Shown here piece by piece: positions 57,114 to 64,000 of a stretch of DNA of 64,000 nucleotides. The position numbers were made by a program, and so were the translations under genes. The stretch is taken from NCBI RefSeq assembly GCF_000250675.2, contig NC_018681.1, forward strand, positions 7,316,001-7,380,000, given 5' to 3'. Numbering within the stretch: position 1 is the first letter of the stretch; every line of letters starts with the position of its first letter. Origin of the DNA: Nocardia brasiliensis ATCC 700358. Lineage in GTDB: Bacteria > Actinomycetota > Actinomycetes > Mycobacteriales > Mycobacteriaceae. The notes under the pieces are model-generated. The model saw only the letters and a program-made list of their open reading frames with translations, searched no databases and was not told where the DNA came from.

Positions 57114-57878
57114 CTACAGCGGCGTCACATAGGCGCCGGAGATCCCGCCGTCCACGAGGAACTGGGACGCGGTGATGAACGAGGCGTCGTCGCTGGCGAG
57201 AAACGCCACCGCGGCGGCGATTTCCTCGGGTTCGGCGAAGCGGCCGGTCGGAATGTGCACCAGGCGCCGGGCCGCGCGCTCCGGGTCCTTGGCGAACAGC
57301 TCCTGCAGCAGCGGCGTGTTCACCGGCCCGGGGCACAGCGCGTTGACCCGAATCCCGTTGCGCGCGAACTGGACTCCCAGCTCGCGGCTCATCGAGAGCA
57401 CCCCGCCCTTGGAGGCCGTGTAGGAGATCTGCGAGGTGGCCGCACCCATCACCGCGACGAACGAGGCGGTGTTGATGACCGAACCCTTGCCGCGTTCGAG
57501 CATGTGCTGGATGGCGTATTTGCTGCACAGGTACACCGAGGTCAGATTGACCTCCTGGACCCGTTTCCAGGCGTCCAGGCCGGTGGTGAGGATCGAATCA
57601 TCTTCCGGCGGTGAGATTCCCGCGTTGTTGAACGCGATATCGAGTCCGCCGTAGGTGTCGACCGCGGTTTGGAACAGCGCCTCGACCTGGGCCTCATCGG
57701 TCACGTCGACCTTGACGTACAAGCCGCCGACCTCGGTGGCGGCCGCCTCGCCGCCGACGGCGTCGATATCGGCGACGACCACCTTCGCACCCTCCGCGGC
57801 GAAGCGACGGACCGTGGCGAGGCCGATGCCGCTCCCGCCGCCGGTGACGACGGCGACTCGATCCTGTAAGCGCTGCAA
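57114..57878 (-). CDS. Short-chain dehydrogenase of the gamma-glutamyl amine operon
   Basis: 254 residues, FabG-like classical SDR: TGGGSGIGLATVRRFAAEGAK, NNAGISPPEDD, Ser in INTASFVAVMG, YTASKGGVLSMSRE, then CPGPVNTPLL and a C-terminus ending GGISGAYVTPL. The TTG start at 57878 is supported by AGGAG 5 bases upstream. It is the last gene of a minus-strand set with aldehyde dehydrogenase, C26 hydrolase and a glutamine synthetase-like enzyme, so it probably acts on an intermediate alcohol or aldehyde of amine catabolism; the precise substrate is unknown. Confidence 0.85.
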   Translation of the reverse strand: MQRLQDRVAVVTGGGSGIGLATVRRFAAEGAKVVVADIDAVGGEAAATEVGGLYVKVDVTDEAQVEALFQTAVDTYGGLDIAFNNAGISPPEDDSILTTGLDAWKRVQEVNLTSVYLCSKYAIQHMLERGKGSVINTASFVAVMGAATSQISYTASKGGVLSMSRELGVQFARNGIRVNALCPGPVNTPLLQELFAKDPERAARRLVHIPTGRFAEPEEIAAAVAFLASDDASFITASQFLVDGGISGAYVTPL

Positions 57879-57909
57879 GGTATCTCCTGTCGGGTATTGA
57901 TGTTCGCGA

Positions 57910-59268
57910 TTAGGTGGCGAGGAAGACGTTCTTGGTCTCGGTGAACGCCAGCGCGGCGTCGGGCCCGAGTTCGCGGCCGAGGCCGGACTGTTTGAATCCG
58001 CCGAACGGCGTCCAATACCGCACGGAGGAATGCGAATTCACCGACAGGTTGCCCGCCTCGACCCCGCGGGAGACCCGCAGCGCCCGGCCGACGTCGTTGG
58101 TCCAGATGGAGCCGGACAGCCCGTACTCGGTGTCGTTGGCGATCCGGATGGCATCGGCCTCGTCCTCGAACGGCACCACCGCTACCACCGGGCCGAACAC
58201 CTCCTCGGTGAGCACCCGGTCGGTGGGCGAGTCCGGCAGCACCACCGTTGGCGGATACCAGAATCCGGGGCCGTCGGGTTGCGTGCCGGTGAACGCCACC
58301 TTGGTCGACGGCTCGACGAACCCGGCCACCCGCTCGCGGTGCGCGGCCGAGATCAGCGGTCCCATCTCGGTGGCTTCCGCCGCCGGGTCGCCGACCACCA
58401 CGCCGCGCACGGCGGGTTCCAGTAGCTCGAGGAATCGATCGAAGACGGTGCGCTGCACCAGAATCCGGGAGCGGGCGCAGCAGTCCTGGCCCGCGTTGTC
58501 GAACACGCCGTACGGTGCGGTGGCGGCCGCCCGGTCCAGATCCGCGTCGGCGAACACGATATTCGCGCTCTTGCCGCCCAATTCGAGCGTCACCCGCTTC
58601 ACCTGCTGCGCGCAGCCGGCCATGATCTGGGTGCCGACCTCGGTCGAGCCGGTGAACACCACCTTGCGCACCGCGGGGTGGGTGACGAACCGCTGCCCCA
58701 CGATCGAGCCTTTACCGGGCAGCACCTGGAAAACATCCGCGGGCAGGCCGGCTTCGAGGGCCAGCTCCCCCAGCCGAATCGCGGTCAGCGGCGTGAGTTC
58801 GGCCGGCTTGAGCACGACCGTGTTACCGGCCGCCAGCGCGGGCGCGAAACCCCAGCCCGCGATCGGCATCGGAAAGTTCCACGGCACGATCACCCCGACC
58901 ACGCCGAGCGGTTCATGGAAGGTGATGTCGACCCCGCCCGCCACCGGAATCTGCTGGCCGAGCAGCCTTTCCGGAATGCCGGCCGCATAGTGCAGCACGT
59001 CGCGGACGTTGCCCGCCTCCCAGCGCGCGTTGCCGATGGTGTGCCCGGAGTTGGCGACCTCCAGTTGCGCGAGTTGCTCCAGGTTCGCGTCCACGGCCTC
59101 GGCGAAGCGGCGCAGCAGCCGGGCCCGGTCGCCGGGGGCCACCTCGCGCCAGGAGACCGCGGCGCGCCGGGCCCGGTCGATCGCGGCGTCGGTCTCGGCC
59201 GCGCCGACCAGTTCGACCGTCGTCACCACCTGTTCGGTCGCCGGGTTGACCACCTGCGCTGTCGTCAC
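57910..59268 (-). CDS. Aldehyde dehydrogenase, probably gamma-glutamyl-aminoaldehyde dehydrogenase (PuuC-like)
   Basis: 452 residues of the NAD(P)+-dependent ALDH superfamily. PWNFPMPIAGWGFAPALAAGNTVVLKPAELTP is the Rossmann entry, VTLELGGKS carries the general-base Glu, and FDNAGQDCCARSR the catalytic Cys (GQxC). EVFGPVVAVVPFEDEADAI and the C-terminal GGFKQSGLGRELG are typical. GTG 59268 overlaps the stop of the C26 hydrolase gene (GTGA). Next to a glutamine synthetase-like enzyme and C26 hydrolase it is likely to oxidise gamma-glutamyl-gamma-aminobutyraldehyde or a related aldehyde. Confidence 0.9.
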   Translation of the reverse strand: MTTAQVVNPATEQVVTTVELVGAAETDAAIDRARRAAVSWREVAPGDRARLLRRFAEAVDANLEQLAQLEVANSGHTIGNARWEAGNVRDVLHYAAGIPERLLGQQIPVAGGVDITFHEPLGVVGVIVPWNFPMPIAGWGFAPALAAGNTVVLKPAELTPLTAIRLGELALEAGLPADVFQVLPGKGSIVGQRFVTHPAVRKVVFTGSTEVGTQIMAGCAQQVKRVTLELGGKSANIVFADADLDRAAATAPYGVFDNAGQDCCARSRILVQRTVFDRFLELLEPAVRGVVVGDPAAEATEMGPLISAAHRERVAGFVEPSTKVAFTGTQPDGPGFWYPPTVVLPDSPTDRVLTEEVFGPVVAVVPFEDEADAIRIANDTEYGLSGSIWTNDVGRALRVSRGVEAGNLSVNSHSSVRYWTPFGGFKQSGLGRELGPDAALAFTETKNVFLAT

Positions 59269-60032
59269 GAGTTCCGCTCCCTTCGATAGTCTTCGGCCGC
59301 GGCGACCAGTGCCCCGATCAGCCTGCGGTCGACCGCATCCACCTCCGGATGCCATTGCACGCCGACCAGAAACGGGCCGTCCGGCGTCTCCACCGCCTCG
59401 ATGGTGCCGTCGGACGCGTGCGCGCTGATCACCAGGCCCGGCGCCAGCCGGTCGATCGCTTGATGATGGTGACAGTTGGCCTTCACGTGCGCCCCGGCGA
59501 TCGCGGCGACCCGGCTGCCCGCCACCGGCACTACGTCGGTGACGGTGAATCCGCCGGTCGTGCCCGAATGCTCGGCGTGCCCGACCACCTCGGGCAGATG
59601 TTGCACCAGCGTGCCGCCCAGCGCGACGTTCACCACCTGCATGCCCCGGCACACCGCGAGGACCGGCAGTTCGGCCGCGCGCACCAGCGCGAACAACCCG
59701 AACTCCGACTCGTCGCGGTCCGGCCTGGTGTAGGTATCCGGATGCGGCTGCGCGCCGTAGCGGTCCGGAGTCACGTCGGCGCCGCCGGTGAGCACCAACC
59801 CGTCCAGTCGCGCCACCAGTTCCGCGCGGGCCACCCCGCCGGGCGGCAGCAGCACCGGAATGCCGCCCGCCTCGACGACCATCTGCACATAGCTGTACTG
59901 CAACACCGCGCTGTCGACGTCCCAGGAACCGAATCGGGCGCGCTCGACATAGGTCGGCAGCCCGATCACCGGCCGTGGCCGCACCCCGGGTGCGGCCACG
60001 GCCGGCGCGGTGTCAGAGTCGTTCGAAGCCAC
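59265..60032 (-). CDS. Peptidase C26 (gamma-glutamyl-GABA hydrolase, PuuD-like)
   Basis: 255 residues, class I glutamine amidotransferase fold. Nucleophile Cys in LAVCRGMQVVNVALGG, His and Glu in VGVQWHPEVD, and the entry block PVIGLPTYVERARFGSW. PuuD-like enzymes split gamma-glutamyl-GABA into glutamate and GABA. GTG 60032 overlaps the glutamine synthetase-like gene by 20 bases, and the stop overlaps the ALDH start, giving three coupled genes. Confidence 0.9.
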   Translation of the reverse strand: MASNDSDTAPAVAAPGVRPRPVIGLPTYVERARFGSWDVDSAVLQYSYVQMVVEAGGIPVLLPPGGVARAELVARLDGLVLTGGADVTPDRYGAQPHPDTYTRPDRDESEFGLFALVRAAELPVLAVCRGMQVVNVALGGTLVQHLPEVVGHAEHSGTTGGFTVTDVVPVAGSRVAAIAGAHVKANCHHHQAIDRLAPGLVISAHASDGTIEAVETPDGPFLVGVQWHPEVDAVDRRLIGALVAAAEDYRRERNS

Positions 60033-61377
60033 GAATTCGCTCCCAGTCGGTGACGGCGGCGTCGAAGGCGTCCAACTCGACCTGCGCCGCGTTGCGGTAG
60101 TGCTCCACTACATCATCACCGAACGCGGTCCGCGCCACCTTGCTGTCCCCGAACAGCTGCGCCGCCTCGCGTAGCGTGCGCGGCACGCGCGGGCGCTCCG
60201 AGCGATAGGCGTTGCCCTGGAACTCCGGCTCCAGCGGCAGCCGATGCTCGATACCGTGCAGTCCGGCCGCGATGGCGGCGGCCACGGCGAGGTAGGGGTT
60301 CACGTCGCCGCCGGGCACCCGGTTCTCCAGCCGCAGTGACGGCCCGTGCCCCACCACCCGCAACGCGCAGGTCCGGTTGTCGCGCCCCCAGGCGACCGCG
60401 GTCGGCGCGAAGCTGCCCGAGACGAATCGCTTGTAGGAGTTGATGTTCGGCGCGAGCAGGTAGGTGAACTCGCGCAGGCAGTCCAGCTGGCCCGCGACGA
60501 AGTGGCGCATCAGCGGCGACCAGCCGCCGGGTTCGTCGCCCGCCAGCACGGCCGCATCGGACTCACCACGCAGGCTGATATGGATATGGCACGAGTTGCC
60601 TTCGCGCTCATTGTATTTGGCCATGAAGGTGAGACTGCGCCCCTCCTGGGCCGCGATCTCCTTCGCGCCGGTCTTGTAGATGCTGTGGTTGTCGCAGGTG
60701 GTCAGCGCGTCGTCGTAGCGGAAGGTGATCTCGTGCTGGCCCGGGTTGCACTCCCCCTTGGCCGACTCGCAATACATTCCCGCGCCGTCCATTTCGGTGC
60801 GGATACGCCGCAGCAGCGGCTCCAGCCGGGCGGTGCCGAGCATCGAATAGTCGACGTTGTACTGGTTGGCCGGGCGCAGCTCCCGATAGCCGGCCGACCA
60901 CGCGGCCTCGTAACTGTCGTCGAACACCAGGAATTCGAGTTCGGTGCCGACGAACGCGCGCAGTCCGTGCTCAGCCAGGCGAGCGAGCTGAGCGCGCAAC
61001 ACCTGTCGCGGCGAGACGGTCACCGGCTTACCGGCGGGCTCCACCTGCTCGACGTCGCACAGCACCAGCGCGGTACCCGGCCACCACGGCACCAGCCGCA
61101 AGGTGTTCAGGTCCGGCCGCAGCACGAAATCCCCGTATCCGGTGTCCCAGGACGACATCGCGTACCCCGCCACCGTCGTCATGTCCACGTCGACGGCGAG
61201 CAGGTAGTTGCACGCCTCGGTCGCGTGCTCCACCACCTCGTCCAGGAAATACCTTGCCGCACAACGTTTTCCCTGTAACCGACCCTGCATGTCGGTCATC
61301 GCGACCAGCACCGTATCGATGCGCCCGGCCTCGACCTGCTCCCGCAACTGCGTCAGACTCAACATCCCACTACGCAT
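60013..61377 (-). CDS. Glutamine synthetase-like gamma-glutamylamine synthetase (PuuA/GlnA3-type)
   Basis: 454 residues of the type I glutamine synthetase fold but clearly of the gamma-glutamyl polyamine/ethanolamine group. Motifs: VGTELEFLVFDDSYE, the EITFRYDDALTTCDNHSIYKTGAKEIA block, SCHIHISLRG and the ATP-site GSFAPTAVAWGRDNRTCALRV. The adenylylation-site loop NLYDLPPEE of true GlnA is not seen. It would ligate glutamate to putrescine or another amine to start its breakdown. ATG 61377 is preferred (AGGGG 6 bases upstream) over TTG 61380. First gene of the operon glnA-like, C26, ALDH, SDR. Confidence 0.9.
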   Translation of the reverse strand: MRSGMLSLTQLREQVEAGRIDTVLVAMTDMQGRLQGKRCAARYFLDEVVEHATEACNYLLAVDVDMTTVAGYAMSSWDTGYGDFVLRPDLNTLRLVPWWPGTALVLCDVEQVEPAGKPVTVSPRQVLRAQLARLAEHGLRAFVGTELEFLVFDDSYEAAWSAGYRELRPANQYNVDYSMLGTARLEPLLRRIRTEMDGAGMYCESAKGECNPGQHEITFRYDDALTTCDNHSIYKTGAKEIAAQEGRSLTFMAKYNEREGNSCHIHISLRGESDAAVLAGDEPGGWSPLMRHFVAGQLDCLREFTYLLAPNINSYKRFVSGSFAPTAVAWGRDNRTCALRVVGHGPSLRLENRVPGGDVNPYLAVAAAIAAGLHGIEHRLPLEPEFQGNAYRSERPRVPRTLREAAQLFGDSKVARTAFGDDVVEHYRNAAQVELDAFDAAVTDWERIRGFERL

Positions 61378-61452
61378 CAACAGCCCCTCTCGGCACCAAC
61401 CGTGCTCACGCTAGAGCAAACTCGGCAGTTTCGTGATCGGACACACAAACCT

Positions 61453-61469
61453 GCCGCGCGCTTCGCGGC
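61453..61469 (-). terminator. Small GC hairpin after the binding-protein-like gene
   Basis: GCCGCG-CGCTT-CGCGGC, 6-bp perfect stem, about 35 bases after the minus-strand stop at 61503. Weak evidence. Confidence 0.35.
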
Positions 61470-61502
61470 CTGAGTACGGTGCCGGTGAAACCGAGCACGA
61501 CG

Positions 61503-63095
61503 TCAGCGGACGCAGGACGGGATCGAGACGCCGGGCAGCACCTCGAGCGTGGGGACGAACGGCGGTCGATCCACCGACCGCGCCACCGGGCACAGCCGCA
61601 CGACCCGCGGCCCGGGACCGCTGCGATTGCCGCTGTTGTCGAAGACGACCGGGCCGCCCGCACCGGGCACCGCGGTATCCGGCGCGGAGAACCCGCTGAT
61701 CGTCGCGTTCACCTGGCTGCGCTGCACCGGCATGGTGGCGGGCAGTTCGCGCAGCGCGGTGTCGATGGTGGTCACCGCGTCGTAGGCGTTGACCGCCCAG
61801 CCGTCGCCGATGTGCTCGGGATCGAAACCCGCGTCCCGGAAGTGCTGTTCGAACACGGCCCAGTTGGGGTTGTCCGGTTGCGGCGCGTCCGCGCCCGCCA
61901 CCAGGGTGAACAGCAGCCGCACCCGGCCGTCGGCGAAACTGGGCGAGGACAGGGCCTTGGTGCGCAGATCCTCGAGCGACCGGTCGGCCTCCTCGGTGCG
62001 CAGCCGGTTGCCGTCCGAGGTGCTGAGCACCGTCACCGAGGTCGCGGCGCACTGGCCGTTCGTGTAGGCCTCGTCGAGGCTGTACAGCAGCCTGCCCAGA
62101 TCGCGACCACGGGCGATGTAGGCGATCGTCACATCCTTCGGGGTCGAGCAGACCCGCTTGGCGGTCTGCGGCACGGTGCTCGGTTCGCTGGTGTCGAACT
62201 TGACCTCCAGCACATTGCCGCCGTACTGGCGCTGGAAGAACGGCAGGGTGGTGCAGGTGTACGGGTCCGAACCGCCGATCGGCACCATGATGAAGTCCGG
62301 CCGGACCGGCGAGACCGCACCGAGCGCCTGCACCTGCACGGCGACCCGGAACGCCACGCGATAGAAGTAGTCCCGCGCGATGCCGCGCGGATAGGTGATG
62401 TCCCGATCGCAGCTGTCGAACTCGGGATTGTCGGCGCGCGAACCGTCCTGATCGAAACCCTCGGCGGTCACCACGTCGGAGACCATCGGGATCTTCGCCG
62501 CGGCAAGCACATCCGCGACCTCGGCGGTGGTCTGGTCGCTGAGGCCGATGCCCGCCACGGCGACCACGTCGGACCGGTCCGCGAGGGCACGCGCGACCGC
62601 GAGCGGGTCGCCGTCGCCGGCGTAGTCGCCGAGCTGACCCACGACCAGTCGCATGGGGTGCAGGCAACCGGTGCCGTTGGCCCGGCGCTGCCCGGCCGCC
62701 ATACCCTCCAACTCGTGGACCGCCCTGCTGCCCGCCAGCTCGTCGGTCATCGTGAGCAGCACCCCGACGGTCGCCGGGGTACCCGGGCACTCCTTGTCCG
62801 CGGCGCGATTCTGCCGATCGATCACCGCCAGCACCGGCGCGAACGCATCGAGCTCGAAAGCGTAAGGGCCCTCGGACAATCCGACGCAGTGCCGGCCCGC
62901 CTGCCAGGCCGCGCCGTCCGGCGTCCAGCCCGCGTTGCAGGTGAACGCGTGCTGCAACCCTACCCGGAAGGCGAACCCGGCACCGCAGAGCACGAGCAGC
63001 GCGGCGACGAGCCCCAGTCGCACCCAGTCCGTCCACGGGCGCGGAAACGGCCGCTCCGGTCTCGGAAAGATGCCTAGCCGATATCGCGATGCCAC
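61503..63095 (-). CDS. Membrane-anchored periplasmic-binding-fold (ABC substrate-binding/leucine-binding-like) protein
   Basis: 530 residues. About 26 cytoplasmic residues, one transmembrane helix (WVRLGLVAALLVLCGAGFAFRVG), then a large external domain with the type I periplasmic-binding fold: a first lobe with VGVLLTMTDELAGSRAV, the VVAVAGIGLSDQTTAEVADVLAAAKIPMVSDVVTA hinge region, a second lobe from YFYRVAFRVAVQVQA, and VNAYDAVTTIDTALREL near the end. Several Cys are likely paired. No ABC permease or ATPase is adjacent; instead it pairs with the cytoplasmic ATPase-like gene upstream (25 bases). GTG 63095 follows AAGGAG. Probably a sensor, not a transport component. Confidence 0.7.
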   Translation of the reverse strand: MASRYRLGIFPRPERPFPRPWTDWVRLGLVAALLVLCGAGFAFRVGLQHAFTCNAGWTPDGAAWQAGRHCVGLSEGPYAFELDAFAPVLAVIDRQNRAADKECPGTPATVGVLLTMTDELAGSRAVHELEGMAAGQRRANGTGCLHPMRLVVGQLGDYAGDGDPLAVARALADRSDVVAVAGIGLSDQTTAEVADVLAAAKIPMVSDVVTAEGFDQDGSRADNPEFDSCDRDITYPRGIARDYFYRVAFRVAVQVQALGAVSPVRPDFIMVPIGGSDPYTCTTLPFFQRQYGGNVLEVKFDTSEPSTVPQTAKRVCSTPKDVTIAYIARGRDLGRLLYSLDEAYTNGQCAATSVTVLSTSDGNRLRTEEADRSLEDLRTKALSSPSFADGRVRLLFTLVAGADAPQPDNPNWAVFEQHFRDAGFDPEHIGDGWAVNAYDAVTTIDTALRELPATMPVQRSQVNATISGFSAPDTAVPGAGGPVVFDNSGNRSGPGPRVVRLCPVARSVDRPPFVPTLEVLPGVSIPSCVR

Positions 63096-63120
63096 GAAAG
63101 GTCTCCTTCTGCCGCGCAGG

Positions 63121-64000
63121 TCATTCGAATTGGTCGGCGAGCCTGCGATAGCGATTGGCGCGCAACAGGAACGGGCCGTCCGCCGGAACGTGCTCGGCCA
63201 ATTGCTCGTAGCTGTGCGCGATTCGGCGGCACAGCTCCGCCTTCAGCTCCAGCGGGGTGCCGATATCGGACTCGAACGCGGGCACCAGCGCGATCAGGAC
63301 CCCGATATGCGCGCCCGGGGTGCGGGCGCGGGCGGAGCTGTCCACGAGCGGCCCGTCCCGTCGTACCGGATCGGGCAGTTCGACGACGGCGTCGAACAAC
63401 GTCAGCCACTCCGGCGCGGACAGCTCCGGCAGCAGCGTGGTGAGTTCGTCCACCACCGCCCCGCGGCCGTTCAGCAGGCGGGCGTGCGCCAGCCGGCCCC
63501 CTCGATCCCCGGCGGCGACGTGCTCGAGCAGCGTGCCGAGTACGCGTTCGACACCGGGGCCCTCTTCCGGGCGGGTGCGGGCCACCAGCGCACGGAGCCC
63601 GAGCAGGCGCAGCAGCGGCGGGAGCCGCTCCGGGCCGCCCGGTGTCGTGGCCGTCCACAACGAGCGGGACTTGAACAGGATGGAATCGTGCTCGACGCCG
63701 GGCGGCAGCAGACCGACCAGGGTGAGCGCCTCCGCTTTGTGCCGCGCGGCCGAAACCGTGATCAACGCGGCGGCCAGCTCGCGACGGACCAGTTTGCGCA
63801 CGCTCAGGCCACGGCCGAAGATCCGCAGCAGGTACTGCTCGACGGTGACGCCGGGCTCCGGGCCCGGACTGCGCAACAGGCCGTCGAGATTCGTCAGGTG
63901 CTGCGGCTCCTCCTTGATCAGCCGCAGTACGAGCGCCGTCGCCGCGGGGTGACCTCGGGTGAGCCGGTAGACCGTGTGGCCGATGTTCTCCGACTGGTAC
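63121..64000 (-). CDS. ATPase-like protein (possibly AAA/STAND), C-terminal part; runs off the window
   Basis: The frame is open to the window edge, so the start is missing. The visible 292 residues begin with IGHTVYRLTRGHPAATALVLRLI. This looks like the C-terminal lid of a STAND/AAA NTPase (GHP motif and following helices), leading into a mostly helical domain with Leu-rich repeats of the type LPPLLRLLGLRALVARTR. The nucleotide-binding part is outside. It is the upstream partner of the membrane-anchored binding protein 25 bases away, suggesting a signalling pair. Family assignment is by appearance only. Confidence 0.6.
   Translation of the reverse strand, partial: YQSENIGHTVYRLTRGHPAATALVLRLIKEEPQHLTNLDGLLRSPGPEPGVTVEQYLLRIFGRGLSVRKLVRRELAAALITVSAARHKAEALTLVGLLPPGVEHDSILFKSRSLWTATTPGGPERLPPLLRLLGLRALVARTRPEEGPGVERVLGTLLEHVAAGDRGGRLAHARLLNGRGAVVDELTTLLPELSAPEWLTLFDAVVELPDPVRRDGPLVDSSARARTPGAHIGVLIALVPAFESDIGTPLELKAELCRRIAHSYEQLAEHVPADGPFLLRANRYRRLADQFE

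Overview
The window is high-GC (about 70 percent) actinobacterial chromosome, most likely Nocardia or a close relative. The signs are a mnmA, MetE-like, ligA order as in mycobacteria, a class Ib nrdHIE operon with mycobacterial-type NrdE, actinobacterial sigma factors, GTG/TTG starts and many TetR, SDR and secreted Ala/Pro/Gly-rich genes. I see no rRNA, tRNA, transposase, phage or CRISPR sequence.

Layout. 1-5.7 kb: end of mnmA, a MetE-like gene, ligA, then an SDR-queA pair behind a MerR-type promoter. 5.7-11.1 kb: small secreted protein, AAA ATPase, and nrdHIE on the minus strand behind two NrdR boxes. 11.2-16.3 kb: FMN reductase/TetR divergent pair around a palindromic operator, nadE, and an ECF42-like sigma factor with two tandem YCII/DGPF genes that share a promoter motif. 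16.3-20.5 kb: molybdenum cofactor genes moaD-moaA (minus) and moeA, moaC-mog fusion, moaE (plus). 20.6-31.5 kb: AraC regulator, CobW GTPase, N-acetylmuramoyl-L-alanine amidase with a GTAAC direct repeat upstream, an ECF sigma factor, secreted proteins, a short second Rho factor with a C-rich leader, an MFS exporter and a thioesterase.

32.0-47.0 kb is the most distinctive part. A TetR regulator and a SnoaL-like protein lie beside a tightly coupled seven-gene plus-strand operon: a highly reducing type I PKS (KS-AT-DH-ER-KR-ACP, no thioesterase), a PLP-dependent alpha-oxoamine synthase, UnbV-like (FG-GAP plus ASPIC/UnbV) and UnbU-like (RnfD/NqrB) proteins, a flavin reductase, a DUF1702 (UnbL-like) protein and a ketosphinganine-reductase-like SDR. 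The layout suggests that the PKS acyl chain is released by decarboxylative condensation with an amino acid and then reduced to a sphingoid-like amino alcohol. Three homologues of enediyne-cluster proteins are present although the PKS is not an enediyne PKS.

47.0-54.6 kb: DoxX/TetR pair, a small hypothetical gene, an NmrA-type SDR behind an ECF41-like promoter, a two-component system, an Lnt-like acyltransferase and an MHS-family transporter. 54.8-57.1 kb: three paralogous secreted low-complexity proteins with a shared promoter/leader containing a short upstream ORF. 57.1-61.4 kb: a gamma-glutamyl amine catabolic operon (glutamine synthetase-like, C26 hydrolase, aldehyde dehydrogenase, SDR). 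61.5-64 kb: a membrane-anchored periplasmic-binding-like protein paired with an ATPase-like protein that runs off the window.
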